Source: Azolla pinnata
Taxonomy: Eukaryota > Streptophyta > Polypodiopsida > Salviniales > Salviniaceae
Direction: 5' to 3'
Assembly (NCBI GenBank): GCA_037176905.1
Contig: JBBBWG010021111.1
Span: 62,001-126,000, forward strand
DNA: 64,000 bases
Below the pieces are notes generated by a model. It ran no database searches, was not told the DNA's origin, and saw only the letters and a list, made by a program, of their open reading frames with translations. The translations under genes and the position numbers were made by a program. This document shows, in pieces, positions 50,101 to 63,562 of the stretch (positions within the stretch are counted from its first letter, which is position 1; the number at the start of each line of letters is the position of its first letter).

Positions 50101-50565
50101 GAAGACGATGAAGACGAAGATGAAGAAGAAGACGAAGACGAAGAAGAAGATGAAGAAGAAGAAGATGAGGACGGCGATGGCGATGGCGATGGCGATGGCG
50201 AAGGCGAGGAAGCGCAGAAGAAGAAGCTGCAGAAGCAAACAGCGAAGCAGCAGAAGACGGCGAAGCAGCAGAAGACGGCGAAGAAGCAGAAGAAGACGCA
50301 GAAGAAGGAGACGACGAAGAAGACGACGACCCAGAAGAAGAAGACGAAGAAGAAGAAGAAGAAGAAGAAGAAGGCGATGGCGATGGCGATGGCGATGGCG
50401 ATCGATCCTCTGCAGTGCTGCGTCTGCATGGTGGGGAGGCGCGGCGCCGCGCTCATCCCTTGCGGCCACACCTTCTGCAGGAGCTGCAGCAAGCAGCTGT
50501 TCGCGGAGCGCGGCGCTTGCCCGCTCTGCAACAACCTCATCGCGCAGGTGCTCCATATCTTCTGA
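47152..50565 (+). CDS. RING-HC finger protein with giant low-complexity body
   Basis: Probable E3 ubiquitin ligase. A single open frame of 1,137 codons ends in a C3HC4 RING at about residues 1087-1128: CCVCMVGRRGAALIPCGHTF, then CRSC and CPLC. The tail QVLHIF is like plant RING proteins that end ILDIF. The motif TSLMALLHEE (about residues 913-922) also recalls that family's SLMxLLEE segment. Everything between consists of long Ala, Ser, Gln, Glu, Asp, Lys and (GD)n/(MA)n runs. Such family members are usually a few hundred residues, so the body appears inflated by in-frame trinucleotide and hexanucleotide expansion. The start is the first ATG in a long frame preceded by purine-rich leader; no intron is needed. 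Without transcripts I cannot exclude that part of the frame is intron. Confidence 0.8.
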   Translation: MAAAAAAAADHHGLHGPDSKLHSHRSSARETTAPCPKISRPPMRILHSRHADARSIHSVSLRKVQEAEDGDGKGEGEGDGDGDADEKGNGDGDGDGDGDGDGKAKTAMSSSAVSWDSRRSYSSSMIRPPSMLVGSSYGDEEKLPAAIEPQQKAKAKASLMKRLGSFLSSRKKPDRDLPPKPKPKPKPKPKLSQDCGSIQGPPRALAAAAAAALLPPPPPPPPSAAASSAAASMAMSSTSLRSSSSSAMVVQEPGSSSSRGLGSGRHGTSSASRGAVSPSPSSASSSSAAAAAAASSSAAASSASASAAASASASASSAAAAAAAAHARRKSLRRVWEQVGGRVFSCGSSSGHMNGIAISEKTTMMELPRFAIAADLPLLHRTISSSSSRGPSSRDAIACFASHGDGSSSAPQPQQPQPQQQQAQGRLEEESVAMDEAYWLSLAESILEKQRQGDDDEEEEDAQRRRRQQNRSSSSYDDGDGDGDGDGASAPGERRSPLPPAASTAAAAAASSAASSSSAVLEYAPPADPASRDVLGLRHEPWSFAPWPQQQQQQQEGGDGIVGSRSERRMLEEQEEEEEAPSPWLSSPSSSSSASPPSSASKLPATRTEGSSSSRSGSAAPGVVELHRAKEEQEEKKPWKAMMQLTTAGRSSAHRHRRGEHYYDALLSRHHRLNTRLEESPCLLHSHHQQLQLQLQHRSTAMAEAGGGGGGLRSRSECSSSSSTCAKMKHHQSCCKDAVETTTTRVRSKSSGSVEQQQCASHGHQNRNQTQTQTQNRPQQQNQNQNQNQNQKQQQISDGGESSSVVMRGAADRMMMMMMMKAEQQEEEGAGDGDGDGGGVVAAAASKEGLQPLEKFLMQERADVQASMEEAPSQKEEEEEEEETRAAAAAAAAMVEASLGGGYGGGGAGGGRTSLMALLHEEKEEEEGGRGREQPAMAMVGDHDEEEEEEEEAEEEDLALQDRLQIHGEDEDEDEDDDEDDDEEDDEDEDEEEDEDEEEDEEEEDEDGDGDGDGDGEGEEAQKKKLQKQTAKQQKTAKQQKTAKKQKKTQKKETTKKTTTQKKKTKKKKKKKKKAMAMAMAMAIDPLQCCVCMVGRRGAALIPCGHTFCRSCSKQLFAERGACPLCNNLIAQVLHIF

Positions 50566-50597
50566 TGCTTCTCCTCCGATCGATCCTCTTCTGCTTC

Positions 50598-51190
50598 GGA
50601 GCTTCTGATTCTGCTTCTGCTTCTGCTGCTTCGGAGCTTCTGATTCTGCTTCTGCTTCTGCTGCTTCGGAGCTTCTGATTCTGCTTCGGAGCTTCTTCAT
50701 CTGCCATCGCTGCGAGAGCTTCCATGGCTCCTGCTTCTCCATATATGCCTTCCTTCTGAGTGAGCTTCCTTCTTCCTCTGCCATCGCTGCGAGCTTCTTC
50801 TTCTCCTTTGCCGCCGTTGGTGTTTCGCTGCTGCTTCCTCCTCCTTCGCCGGAGCTATGGCGGAGCTGCTCTGCTCAGCTTCTTCCTCGCCATGGCTTCT
50901 TCTTCTTCCTTGCCGTCGTTCTTTCGCTTCTTCCTTCGCCATAGCTATGGATGGGGGAACGGAAGCTTCCTCCTGTTCTCCTTTCTCTCCTTCGTCGCCA
51001 TAGCCATCGCCATCGCCATCCATCGGAGCTTCTTCTTCTGCAGCTTCCGAAAGAGAAGCCCTACATTCTTCTTCTTCCCCTTCCTGTTCTCCTTTCTCTC
51101 CTTCGTCGCCATAGCCATAGCCATAGCCATAGCCATCGCCATCGCCATCCATCGGAGCCTCTTCTCTTCTTCTGCAGCTTCCGGAAAGCC
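50598..51190. repeat. Simple and tandem repeats after the RING gene
   Basis: First a unit of about 45 bases containing GGAGCTTCTGATTCTGCTTC (50598-50700). Then a duplicated block of about 110-130 bases with CCTGTTCTCCTTTCTCTCC and (CCATAG/CCATCG)n near 50970-51050 and 51085-51180. The CCATCG runs are the reverse complement of the GGCGAT hexamer seen inside the RING and telomerase coding regions. Confidence 0.8.
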
Positions 51191-51689
51191 TCCTGTTGTC
51201 ATCATCCCTCCGCTTGTCAACATCTCCCCACATACATGTAAGCTAGCTTCCCGGAGAGCTCTGATCTGTCTTTCTTTGCAAGCTGGTTTGATTCCACCAT
51301 CGCCGGCCACGCCGATCGTTTCCAAGCGGCAACAGTTACCCTACATTCATTTGTTCCCTTCTGCTTTCTCCTTCTTCTCCTTCTTCAGAATCTGTGTTTC
51401 CGCAGCAAAGAAACGAGTCCGCCATGGAAGCTGTATGTAGTATCCACCGAGACGCCAAACGGCTGCATATACACAACACACATATGTATACATACATAAG
51501 CTCCTCGCAATCTCATCCCTGAGTTCTTTCATCGTCGTTTGTTGTGAACCATCGCCGATTCAAGCCGGCTATGGAGACGCGATCTTGTGGCTAAAGCATC
51601 TGCAGATCGCGCTTTTGCAGGCAGCTGAGAGGTAAATCCATCCATCTCTCGGACTTTTTGATCTTTGAGCTTTTTCAGGACGAAATTTC
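51191..51689. other. Noncoding, nothing recognised
   Basis: No gene, RNA or repeat of note between the repeat-rich RING 3' flank and the next tandem array. Confidence 0.4.
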
Positions 51690-52710
51690 AGCAGGTGTGC
51701 TTTGAAGCTCAGAGATTCCTCATCTCTTCCAAACCTTGCTTAATGGAGCTTTGCCATAGCTCAGATCTCCCTCAAACCTTGCTTGTTCATAGAGCTTTGC
51801 CATACATAGCTCAGAGATCCCTCACCTCTTCCAAACCTTGCTTGTGGATAGAGCTTTGCCATACATAGCTCAGATCTCCCTCACCTCTTCCAAACCTNNN
51901 NNNNNNNNNNNNNNNNNNNNNNNNNNNNNNNNNNNNNNNNNNNNNNNNNNNNNNNNNNNNNNNNNNNNNNNNNNNNNNNNNNNNNNNNNNNNNNNNNNNN
52001 NNNNNNNNNNNNNNNNNNNNNNNNNNNNNNNNNNNNNNNNNNNNNNNNNNNNNNNNNNNNNNNNNNNNNNNNNNNNNNNNNNNNNNNNNNNNNNNNNNNN
52101 NNNNNNNNNNNNNNNNNNNNNNNNNNNNNNNNNNNNNNNNNNNNNNNNNNNNNNNNNNNNNNNNNNNNNNNNNNNNNNNNNNNNNNNNNNNNNNNNNNNN
52201 NNNNNNNNNNNNNNNNNNNNNNNNNNNNNNNNNNNNNNNNNNNNNNNNNNNNNNNNNNNNNNNNNNNNNNNNNNNNNNNNNNNNNNNNNNNNNNNNNNNN
52301 NNNNNNNNNNNNNNNNNNNNNNNNNNNNNNNNNNNNNNNNNNNNNNNNNNNNNNNNNNNNNNNNNNNNNNNNNNNNNNNNNNNNNNNNNNNNNNNNNNNN
52401 NCTCTTCCAAACCTTGCTTGTTCATAGAGAGAGCTTTGCCATACATAGCTCAGATCTCCCTCACCTCTTCCAAACCTTGCTTAATTAATGGAGGTTTGTC
52501 ATAGCTCGGATCTCCCTCACCTCTTCCAAACCTTGTTTAATGGAGGTTTGCCATAGCTCAGATCTCCCTCGTCTCTTGCTTCAGATTGAAGCATTCCTCA
52601 TCTGTTCCAAACCTTGCCATAGCTCAAAAATCCCTCATCTCTTCCAAACCGCGCTTGAGCTTGCCTAGCTCCGACATTCCTTCATTTCATCTCTTCCAAA
52701 CCGCGCTTGA
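51690..52710. repeat. About 60 bp tandem array containing an assembly gap
   Basis: Units of roughly 55-70 bases carry CTCTTCCAAACCTTGCTT, GAGCTTTGCCATA and CATAGCTCAGATCTCCCTC. They are recognisable from 51715 to the gap and from 52402 to about 52710, becoming more diverged to the right. Confidence 0.92.
51898..52401. other. Assembly gap (504 N)
   Basis: Run of 504 undetermined bases flanked on both sides by the same tandem repeat, so the gap is most likely more of the array and its true length is unknown. Confidence 0.99.
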
Positions 52711-53335
52711 CCTTGCCATAGTCTAGTGGGAGGTCAGCATGCCATAGCCTACGACAGATTCCAAAGGAGATCGATCGATCACTGGTTCAAATCTTGTCTG
52801 CGACATTCAATCATTAGACCATAGCAGCTCATTGTCGATCGGATCAGCAATGGAAAGAGCAAGTGAAGCCTCCCCGAAATCTATCTGATCGAATCCAATC
52901 CAATCCAATCCAATCCATCCATCTATGTCTTCGCAATGGAGTTCAACGAGGCCTCGAGAACAACAAATCTATCGATCTATGCCGCGAATCACCAGCAGAC
53001 ACAAATCGGAAAATCGTTTCGCTTGGATCAGACCACCGCATTCTTGCATTCTCACAGAAAGCGTACAAAATCTGCATGCAACTGGCGCCAATGTACAAAA
53101 GGTAGCCTGCATTGTGGCATCGATTCTCATGATTGGCTGATCGGTCCTGATGGGGCTCTCCTTTCATTCGAAAACCAGATAGAGATATCGAGGGCACTTG
53201 ATGCCATTAAACCACAGACAGGGAGATGTCGAGGGGCTTGATTCAAAGGACAGATATCGATGAATGCGATGCATTTGATAGACTCTCTCTTCTTGTAGAT
53301 CTCGCCCCACCACAACCACGCATGTATCAATTCTG
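52711..53335. other. Noncoding, nothing recognised
   Basis: It contains a small (AATCC)n run near 52895-52916. Overlapping short frames between 52863 and 53241 have no recognisable family. Confidence 0.4.
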
Positions 53336-53746
53336 GTCATGCAGATCGAACAGTTTTGTCATGGGTCTGCTGATGATGATTAAGATCAGAGGAGACTAAA
53401 GAGAAAAGAATGGATTAATGTGTTCTTTCAGGCTGTTAAGCCCATGCGGATCCAACAGTTTTGTCATGGGTCTGCTAATGATGATTAAGATCAGAGGAGA
53501 TTAAAGAGAAAAGAATGGATTAATGTGTTCCTTCAGGCTGTGGTCTGCTAATGATGATTAAGATCAGAGGAGATTAAAGAGAATAGAATGGATTAATGTG
53601 TTCCTTCAGGAGAAGATTAAAGAGAAAAGAATGGATTAATGTGTTCTTTCAGGCTGTTACGCCCATGCAAATCGAACAATTTTGTCATGGGTCTGCTAAT
53701 GATGATTAAGATCAGAGGAGATTAAAGAGAAGGGTTTAGGGTTTAG
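53336..53746. repeat. 105 bp tandem repeat ending in telomere-type units
   Basis: Units contain TTTTGTCATGGGTCTGCTAA, GATTAAGATCAGAGGAGA and GGATTAATGTGTTC. Two full units are followed by truncated ones and a last partial unit. The array stops in GGGTTTAGGGTTTAG at 53732-53746. Confidence 0.92.
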
Positions 53747-53753
53747 CGTTCAT

Positions 53754-53795
53754 ATACGTAGCATACCGTATATGTACGGTATACATGCTTCGTAT
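53754..53795. repeat. Short inverted repeat (42 bases)
   Basis: ATACGTAGCAT and ACCGTA on the left mirror TACGGT and ATGCTTCGTAT on the right, with a central TATATG. It follows directly on the telomere-type units. No RNA gene can be claimed from it. Confidence 0.7.
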
Positions 53796-54339
53796 TTCAA
53801 CAATCAATGTATTTCTACTAAAGAATGTATAAATACTTAGAATATACATCTGTTTTACAAATCTTACCACTGTTGTTTCCTCGTCGCCATTTGCGCTAAT
53901 TACTCCATAATAATCTCGATTGCCTCTGATGTAATTAATTAGGTCATAATTAGGTCATCATCTCAATCGCTCGATGTAATTAGTGTCGATTATGTAATAT
54001 ACAGATGCAACATTCTCGGGAGAAGCTGCTCTGCTGTTGTCGATTTAACCGCTGGTTTGGATGGACCCTAATTGTAGCAATGCAGCATGATCGGTTGGGA
54101 TTATGTTTTCGTTTACCAAATGTCCAAGTCTGACGACTTTCACTCGAGCTCGTTGTGCTTGAAAGGCTTGATTTCGCACGAAGATCAAACAAAAGATGGA
54201 AAAAAAACATCTTCAGCTTAGCATTTTCCTTCCATAATCACAACAACTGCCCTTTGTGACAAAAGCATGTAAGCGGGACTGGCTCCTCGTTCGGTCAATT
54301 GGAAAAATTAGTTAGCAATCTATTTAAATTAGGGGGAGA
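53796..54339. other. Noncoding, nothing recognised
   Basis: AT-rich spacer between the tandem array and the element fragment. No gene seen. Confidence 0.4.
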
Positions 54340-54531
54340 TTAATCAGTTGGCGTGCCTGATATAATTACATATAGGGGGGCGATTGATCAAGATTATGGC
54401 TTGATTAGCACGAACATCGATTAGAGACAGATGTAGTAAGACAAGGCCTTCAATTTGTAGCTTTTAGCTTTAGCAGGCGTTAAAATGTAATTTATAATTT
54501 TGTTCGACGTTTCCTGGTAATTCTTCCTGTT
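54340..54531. mobile_element. Fragment of the MITE-like family (right end)
   Basis: The right part contains AGCAGGCGTTAAAATGTAAT, TTTATAATTTTGTTCGACGT and CCTGGTAATTC. This matches the right end of the 7566-8106 copy, where AGTAGGCATTAAAATGTAAT is followed by TTATACTTCTGTTAGG. I found no matching left end, so it is a fragment with an uncertain left border. Confidence 0.6.
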
Positions 54532-55848
54532 TAACATGTAGTCGTTAAATACATTGAACTACGTCAAGTGGAAATTACAATGAATTAAACCTGCATATCA
54601 CTAGAATTTGTTGTATCTAATTGTTTGACATTAGTATAGTTGTAAAACACTAAGCTAGAGAGATTTAAAATCAAGTTTTACTAATATTCCCCAAGTAAGT
54701 AGTAGCCCTACTAGAAATTGATTCTGATATTTATAAATTTGGCTTAAAAAGAACAAAAGCTCCAAACCGTAAAATACGCGTACAATACATGCAAGCCTTT
54801 CAAAATGTATTTTATTGATGAAATACGGACGACAGAGAGTCAGATTGGGTCTCTCACCGCTCGCCGATGTGTTTGTTGTTACTGTTTGTTCTTTTTAATT
54901 TCCTTGAATAAAACTCCTTCCATCGGTTATGGAATCGGCCAAGGAAACCGCTTCGATAATCTCGCCAAGTTCTTTTATACGGGATTATTCCCCCTTCCTC
55001 GGTGGCTTTTTCTACCTCTGTATATATGTAGCAGTGGCCACACGCAATGTATATGATTTACCCATTTGGATTATTGTAGCCATTCAGTACTAGTAATAAC
55101 TAATGACATGGCAAATTCTGGGGAAAAAAAAGAGAGAGCTTAGTGCTGCATGCGGTAGATAAGCATAAAGGATCTTCTTCGTCACGAGCCGCCAGCTGAG
55201 CAAACAGAGAGAGAAAGAGAGCGAGAGAGTAAAGATTGGGATTTATCAGCAGCTGTCCGAAGGTTGTACGTGTCGTCGATTCATCACCACAACAAGGTAA
55301 AGGAAATGCATATACGATGCCATGTGCATCGGAAGGTGAGGGCTAGAGTTGTCAGTCAGTTCACCAGAATGCAGACGCACGAATCGAATTGAAGAATAGA
55401 TGATAAGGGTATTTGAGAAATAGGCCAAAGGAAAAGGCTTGTTACAAATTACAACCTAACACTGTGAGAACAACTACAAACAGTCACAAATGGTTCTCCA
55501 CCCTCTTACATGATGAACAAAAACAACGAGGGGATCAAAGTTCCATTTAACTTCTCCACGAAATATTATACGCCAAAGGCCGAGCCTTAACTTCTCAGCC
55601 CCGCTCACATTAGAGGAAGCTTCCCTTTTGTAAAGCACGCTGCACGATTCGACGATGATTTCCATTACCAAACAGCACGCAGTCGCCGGCGATTCACAGG
55701 TCGCAAAACGATCGCTCGATCGATCGATCCGATCGGTGCAAAGTCGCGTGAGTTACTCTGGTCACCGAACCAAAGGGGCCATTTCGCGATCAAAGCCGCG
55801 GAGAAGACCCAATCATGCATGCAGAGCGCGGATGCGCGATCTGGCTCG
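54532..55848. other. Noncoding, nothing recognised
   Basis: Short frames such as 54805-55056 show no family. A GA-rich run lies near 55203-55230 and a (CGAT)n run near 55711-55730. No gene was assigned. Confidence 0.4.
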
Positions 55849-56766
55849 ATCGCATGCATGCATGCATGCATGCCCGTGCACGGACACCATTAAGGTGATA
55901 GGCGAGAGAGGTTCCTTTCACTGCTGTCCTTCCCGATCTAAGGCAGTAGATGGCCAGAACATGGGGAGCCATGAATGACGCCGATCGATCGATCGCCAGA
56001 AAGACGGAGAAAGTAACCTTGCTAATCATGTGCTCATTCATTGCGCCCCATCGCGCACATGCACATGCACATGCACATCCACATGCACATGCATGCATCC
56101 TGGCACCGCACATGTCCACCCACATGCACATGCATGCATCCTGGCACCGCACATGTCCATCGCGTAAATGTGCATTTGCTTATGTTTGTATGTATGTACG
56201 TACGTACGTACGTATGCTAGCTCGCATGCATAGCATGCATATGCATTCGCATTCTGCACATGCACATGCATGTACATACATGCTCGTGCACATGCACGCA
56301 TACATGAACCACACGTGCCGGTAAAAACACTAGATGTTTTACGTATGCAGCATGCGTGCACACACACACACACACGTACATGCATAACATAACGACGCAC
56401 ACAAGCATCCATGCATGCATGACATCTCGATGCATGCATGCGTAACATGAATGCATTCATGCACACACATGCATCCATGCATGCATGCATGCATGAACAC
56501 ACGTGCACGACAGCGGCATACACCCGCAATGGGTGCGTCGCATGCATCCCATACATGCGCGCACACATGCATCGAACACATACTTGCATGCGCGCATGCA
56601 TGCACACATGACTCCGGTCATGATCCATGCACACATGCACACCTACACATGCACGCATGCATGCATGCACATATACATGCATGCACGCATGCACACATAC
56701 ATACATGCACGCATGCACACATACATACATGCACGCATGCAAACACACATGCATGCATGCATACAA
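55849..56766. repeat. CATGCATG/ACATGCAC arrays upstream of the aldehyde dehydrogenase
   Basis: A pure CATG tract at 55852-55873 is followed by a long array (56057-56766) of CATGCATG, ACATGCACATGC and ACACAC words. It includes a 48-base duplication (CATGCATCCTGGCACCGCAC at 56092 and 56140) and a CATACATACATGCACGCATG unit of about 28 bases repeated near 56697 and 56725. It ends about 190 bases before the aldehyde dehydrogenase start. The words are RY elements, as in the array upstream of the deubiquitinase. Confidence 0.9.
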
Positions 56767-56955
56767 GTTCTTCCTCCTCCTTACTTGCTCTTTGAGCTGA
56801 CGATTGCTGGTGCCATTCGAGCGATTTCTCTGTTGATCTTCGCTCTGTGTGCTTGATTCACAGAGCTACGTTGGTAGAGGTGGATCTAGAGAAAGGGAAA
56901 GAGGTATAGAACACAGAGAGAGAGGGGGAGAGAGAGAGAGAGCGAGAGAAAGAAC

Positions 56956-60633
<3,678 letters not shown>

Positions 60634-61644
60634 AAGGAAAATGCAGCTGCAAAAGGATGTTGTCAAGAAGCCCACCTGATCATAACCCTTACCTTACCCT
60701 AGTGCTACACCCTAACCTTTAATCCTATTTTTCTCGTGATGAATGGCATTTTTTCTTGCACACTTCATGAATGTAAAAATGTAATATTGCATTTGTGTAT
60801 TTTATGTTTCTCTTGTCAAGGGTCATCCATTTGTTACTCGTGTAAGCTGCCATTCCAGCTATAACATACCATGCAACTACTGTCTCTGCAACAAGGTATG
60901 CTTTTTTTTTTCCAACACACCATCTATTTGGCAAAACTATCAAGGTCGAAGATTGAATGTAATACTTTGAGTTGTTAATTGTAAAATAAAGAGGCATGAC
61001 TCTCGATGGATTACTTGGACAAAGCATATATGCAAATATATATGTATGGAGATGTGGAGATGCCAACTCTCAAAAATATACTTTCAACATAGTAAAGTGA
61101 AGTAAGCAACTTACTACTTTTAGCCAAGTTTGCTTTCAAGGTACTTACTCATGTTGATAAAGAACATGTTAATCCTGAATCACAGTAAAATAGTGAAATT
61201 ACGGCATGCACTACAGCCTATTGTAGGGAGAATTTACTGGATGCATTTGTGAAACATGGCGTCTATCAATTGGATAATAAGATGCATACTATTTCAAAGC
61301 TTCATTTGAGGGTATATGGTATTCGTTCATGGATCATTTGAAATGTTTCTGTTAATTCAAATTGTTTACTATCGACGGTTACATTATGTTTGTGCTTTCC
61401 TAAGTGTTAACACAATCAATAGGGGTGGAAAGATTCTTTTCGGTGTGAATTTGCATCAGGCTATGTATTCAATGGAAGAGCCTCCTCTAGCAGACAGGCA
61501 TCCATGACATATTGATGATATGTTGGAAAGTAGAGCGTATCTTTTTATTCTCTGCTTGGAATTAAAAACTGAAAAGCCTATGATGGCTAAAGGGAGATTA
61601 GATCAGTAATGCAAGATAAAAGATACACCAATCGTGCTTTATGG
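60634..61644. other. Noncoding, nothing recognised
   Basis: Spacer after the aldehyde dehydrogenase stop, including its 3' region. AT-rich, with no recognisable gene. Confidence 0.45.
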
Positions 61645-62145
61645 AATGGATATCTTTCCAGTGTAGATTTCAGATTGATTTTGATCTATGGGACTAATTT
61701 CAATAACTTCCAGGTTATCTTTTCAGTGTAGATTTCAGACTGATTTTGATCTATGGAACTAATTTCAATAACTTCCAGGTTATCTTTTCAGTGTAGACTG
61801 TAGATTGCTTTTGATCTATGGGGCCAATTTCGTTTTCAATCTGTTGGACCAATCTCATTAACTTTTTAAGGTATCTTTTCAGTGCAGATTGTAGACTGAT
61901 TTTGAGCTATGGGTCCAATCTTCAATTTCAATACTGTCAGACCAATCTCAATAATATCTTTTCAGTGCATAGTGTAGATTGATTTTGAGCAGGGGAGCCA
62001 ATTTCAATGTGAAAAATCTTCGGGACCAAATTTCATTTACAACTTTCTGGATATCTTTTCAATGTATATTGTAGAATGATTTTGAACCAATGGGGCCAAT
62101 TTCATAAAACTTTTGGTATATCTTTTCAATGTATATCATGTACAT
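61645..62145. repeat. 70-95 bp tandem repeat, about seven copies
   Basis: Units marked by TATCTTTTCAGTGTAGATT and TGATTTTGATCTATGG start near 61648, 61716, 61790, 61872, 61955, 62050 and 62119. The first three are closely similar; later ones are more diverged and longer. Confidence 0.9.
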
Positions 62146-62379
62146 TGATCTACATTTGGAATGGCTTGTTGGTCCGTTCTCTTCGAATCGGCTTATTTGG
62201 GTTTTCCTTCTCCTCGGAAAACAATTTACTAGTCCTGACTCCTACGATAGCATTGGCTTTGCGAGCTTTGACGAATCTGTGGAGCTTACGATTTAATAAT
62301 TAGACAAGTTAATTTGTACGATTAGACGCGATCTGGGATGGTTTAATGTATCGCACAGCAGGCTAGGACCCATCATTCG

Positions 62380-62830
62380 AGTCGATTTGGTGTGTGGTCC
62401 GACGAGATTAGCGATGAATCAAGCTGCGATTCAAGCTTGATTCGAGAAAGCTTGTGCATCAGTTTTGTTCGAAGCTTTTTCTGATGAATTTTTTGGTTCG
62501 GCTCGAGACAAAACTTTCCTTGCTCTGATTTGAGAAAGCTTTTTTTAAGCTGAATCTGCTTCGGTCCAAGAGATAGCAAAGTCCGAATGAGTCTATTCTA
62601 GTCCAAAGAGAAGCTACACAAATGAATCAGATGTAGTCCGAGAAAGGTTTCGAAGGAGTCGCCCTGATTCGAGAAACGTTTGAGTCCAATGATTCGCGCT
62701 AAATCCGAGAAAGGTTTCTGTCAAACAAATCGCTCCGATTCTGGAAAGGTTTCAAATGAATCAGTTTGATTCAAGCGAGCTTTTGCAGATGATTTGTCCC
62801 GAATCTGGGATGAGCGGTCTAGATGAATTG
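62380..62830. repeat. Degenerate short repeat, about 45-60 bp
   Basis: The words GATTCGAGAAAG, CCGAGAAAGGTTTC and GAATCAG recur about every 45-60 bases, with strong divergence between units. No open coding frame runs through it. Confidence 0.6.
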
Positions 62831-62882
62831 CTTGGCTTGTCTTTTGTTTATATAAGAAAAAATTAATTAAGGTTTTTTAGTT

Positions 62883-63477
62883 GGGAAGTTTACTGAAAAA
62901 GCCTAACAAAATTATAAATTACAGTTCAACGACTACTCAAACTAAAAAATTACAAATTAGCGCCTGGCCCCAGATGTTAAGGGCCAACTCAATCAATTGA
63001 TTAACACTCGATAAATCAATTGTGAGCTCAATTAACATGAAATTAATCAATTGATTAACGCATCAATCAGTTAGTTAGATTCATAAATTACTAACTTTTG
63101 TTAATAGAATATAGCAAGGGACAAAAGTATAAACTACATTTAAACGTCGGCCAAAACTAGAAATCACAAATTAACGTCTAGTTTGAAAAATCAACACTCG
63201 ATTGATTGATTAACACCATATCAATCAATTGCGAGCTCAACTGATATCAAATTTAACTGATCGATTAACGCTCAATTACTTGATTGACATTAAATTAACG
63301 TGTGAATAAACTAATTAGATTAAAAGATTGCCGACTCAGCCGATCGAACTGAGTAAGGGAGTCGATCAAGATGAATTAGTGGGAAGGGATTAGGAATAAA
63401 AATCAATACTAGCGGGATTAATTGGGCGTTAAACATTCAGTTTAAAATTTGGCAAGGCGTTTATTAAAAATTTCCCC
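62883..63477. mobile_element. MITE-like element (copy 2), possibly composite, beside TERT
   Basis: The left end GCCTAACAAAATTATAAATT matches the left end of the 7566-8106 copy. The interior shares TTAGTGGGAAGGGATTAGGA, and the right end has GGGCGTTAAACATTCAG and AAGGCGTTTATTAAAAATTT. A second left-end-like stretch (AGTATAAACTACATTTAAAC) at about 63127 suggests nesting or tandem insertion. No transposase frame is seen. The right end is about 85 bases upstream of the start codon at 63563. Confidence 0.7.
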
Positions 63478-63562
63478 GGATAAAAAATGGATTTAAAAAA
63501 ATAGGAGAATGATTAGTGACTTAATTACTTACTTAATTACTTACTTAATTACTTAATTAGCG
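63478..63562. other. Short AT-rich leader with (ACTTAATT)n
   Basis: It contains several repeats of TTACTTAATTAC directly before the telomerase start. This must include the leader, and probably part of the promoter, of the gene that follows. Confidence 0.6.

Noticed and set aside
49102-50784. 560-codon minus-strand frame antisense to the RING gene
   Set aside because: It is a low-complexity mirror of the trinucleotide repeats; the plus-strand frame ends in a clear RING domain.
52770-52800. B-box-like GGTTCAAATC suggesting a tRNA
   Set aside because: No A box at the right distance and no cloverleaf can be drawn around it.
56038-56766. 242-codon minus-strand frame full of Cys, Met, His and Val
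   Set aside because: It is produced by the second CATGCATG array; the same composition appears in other frames.
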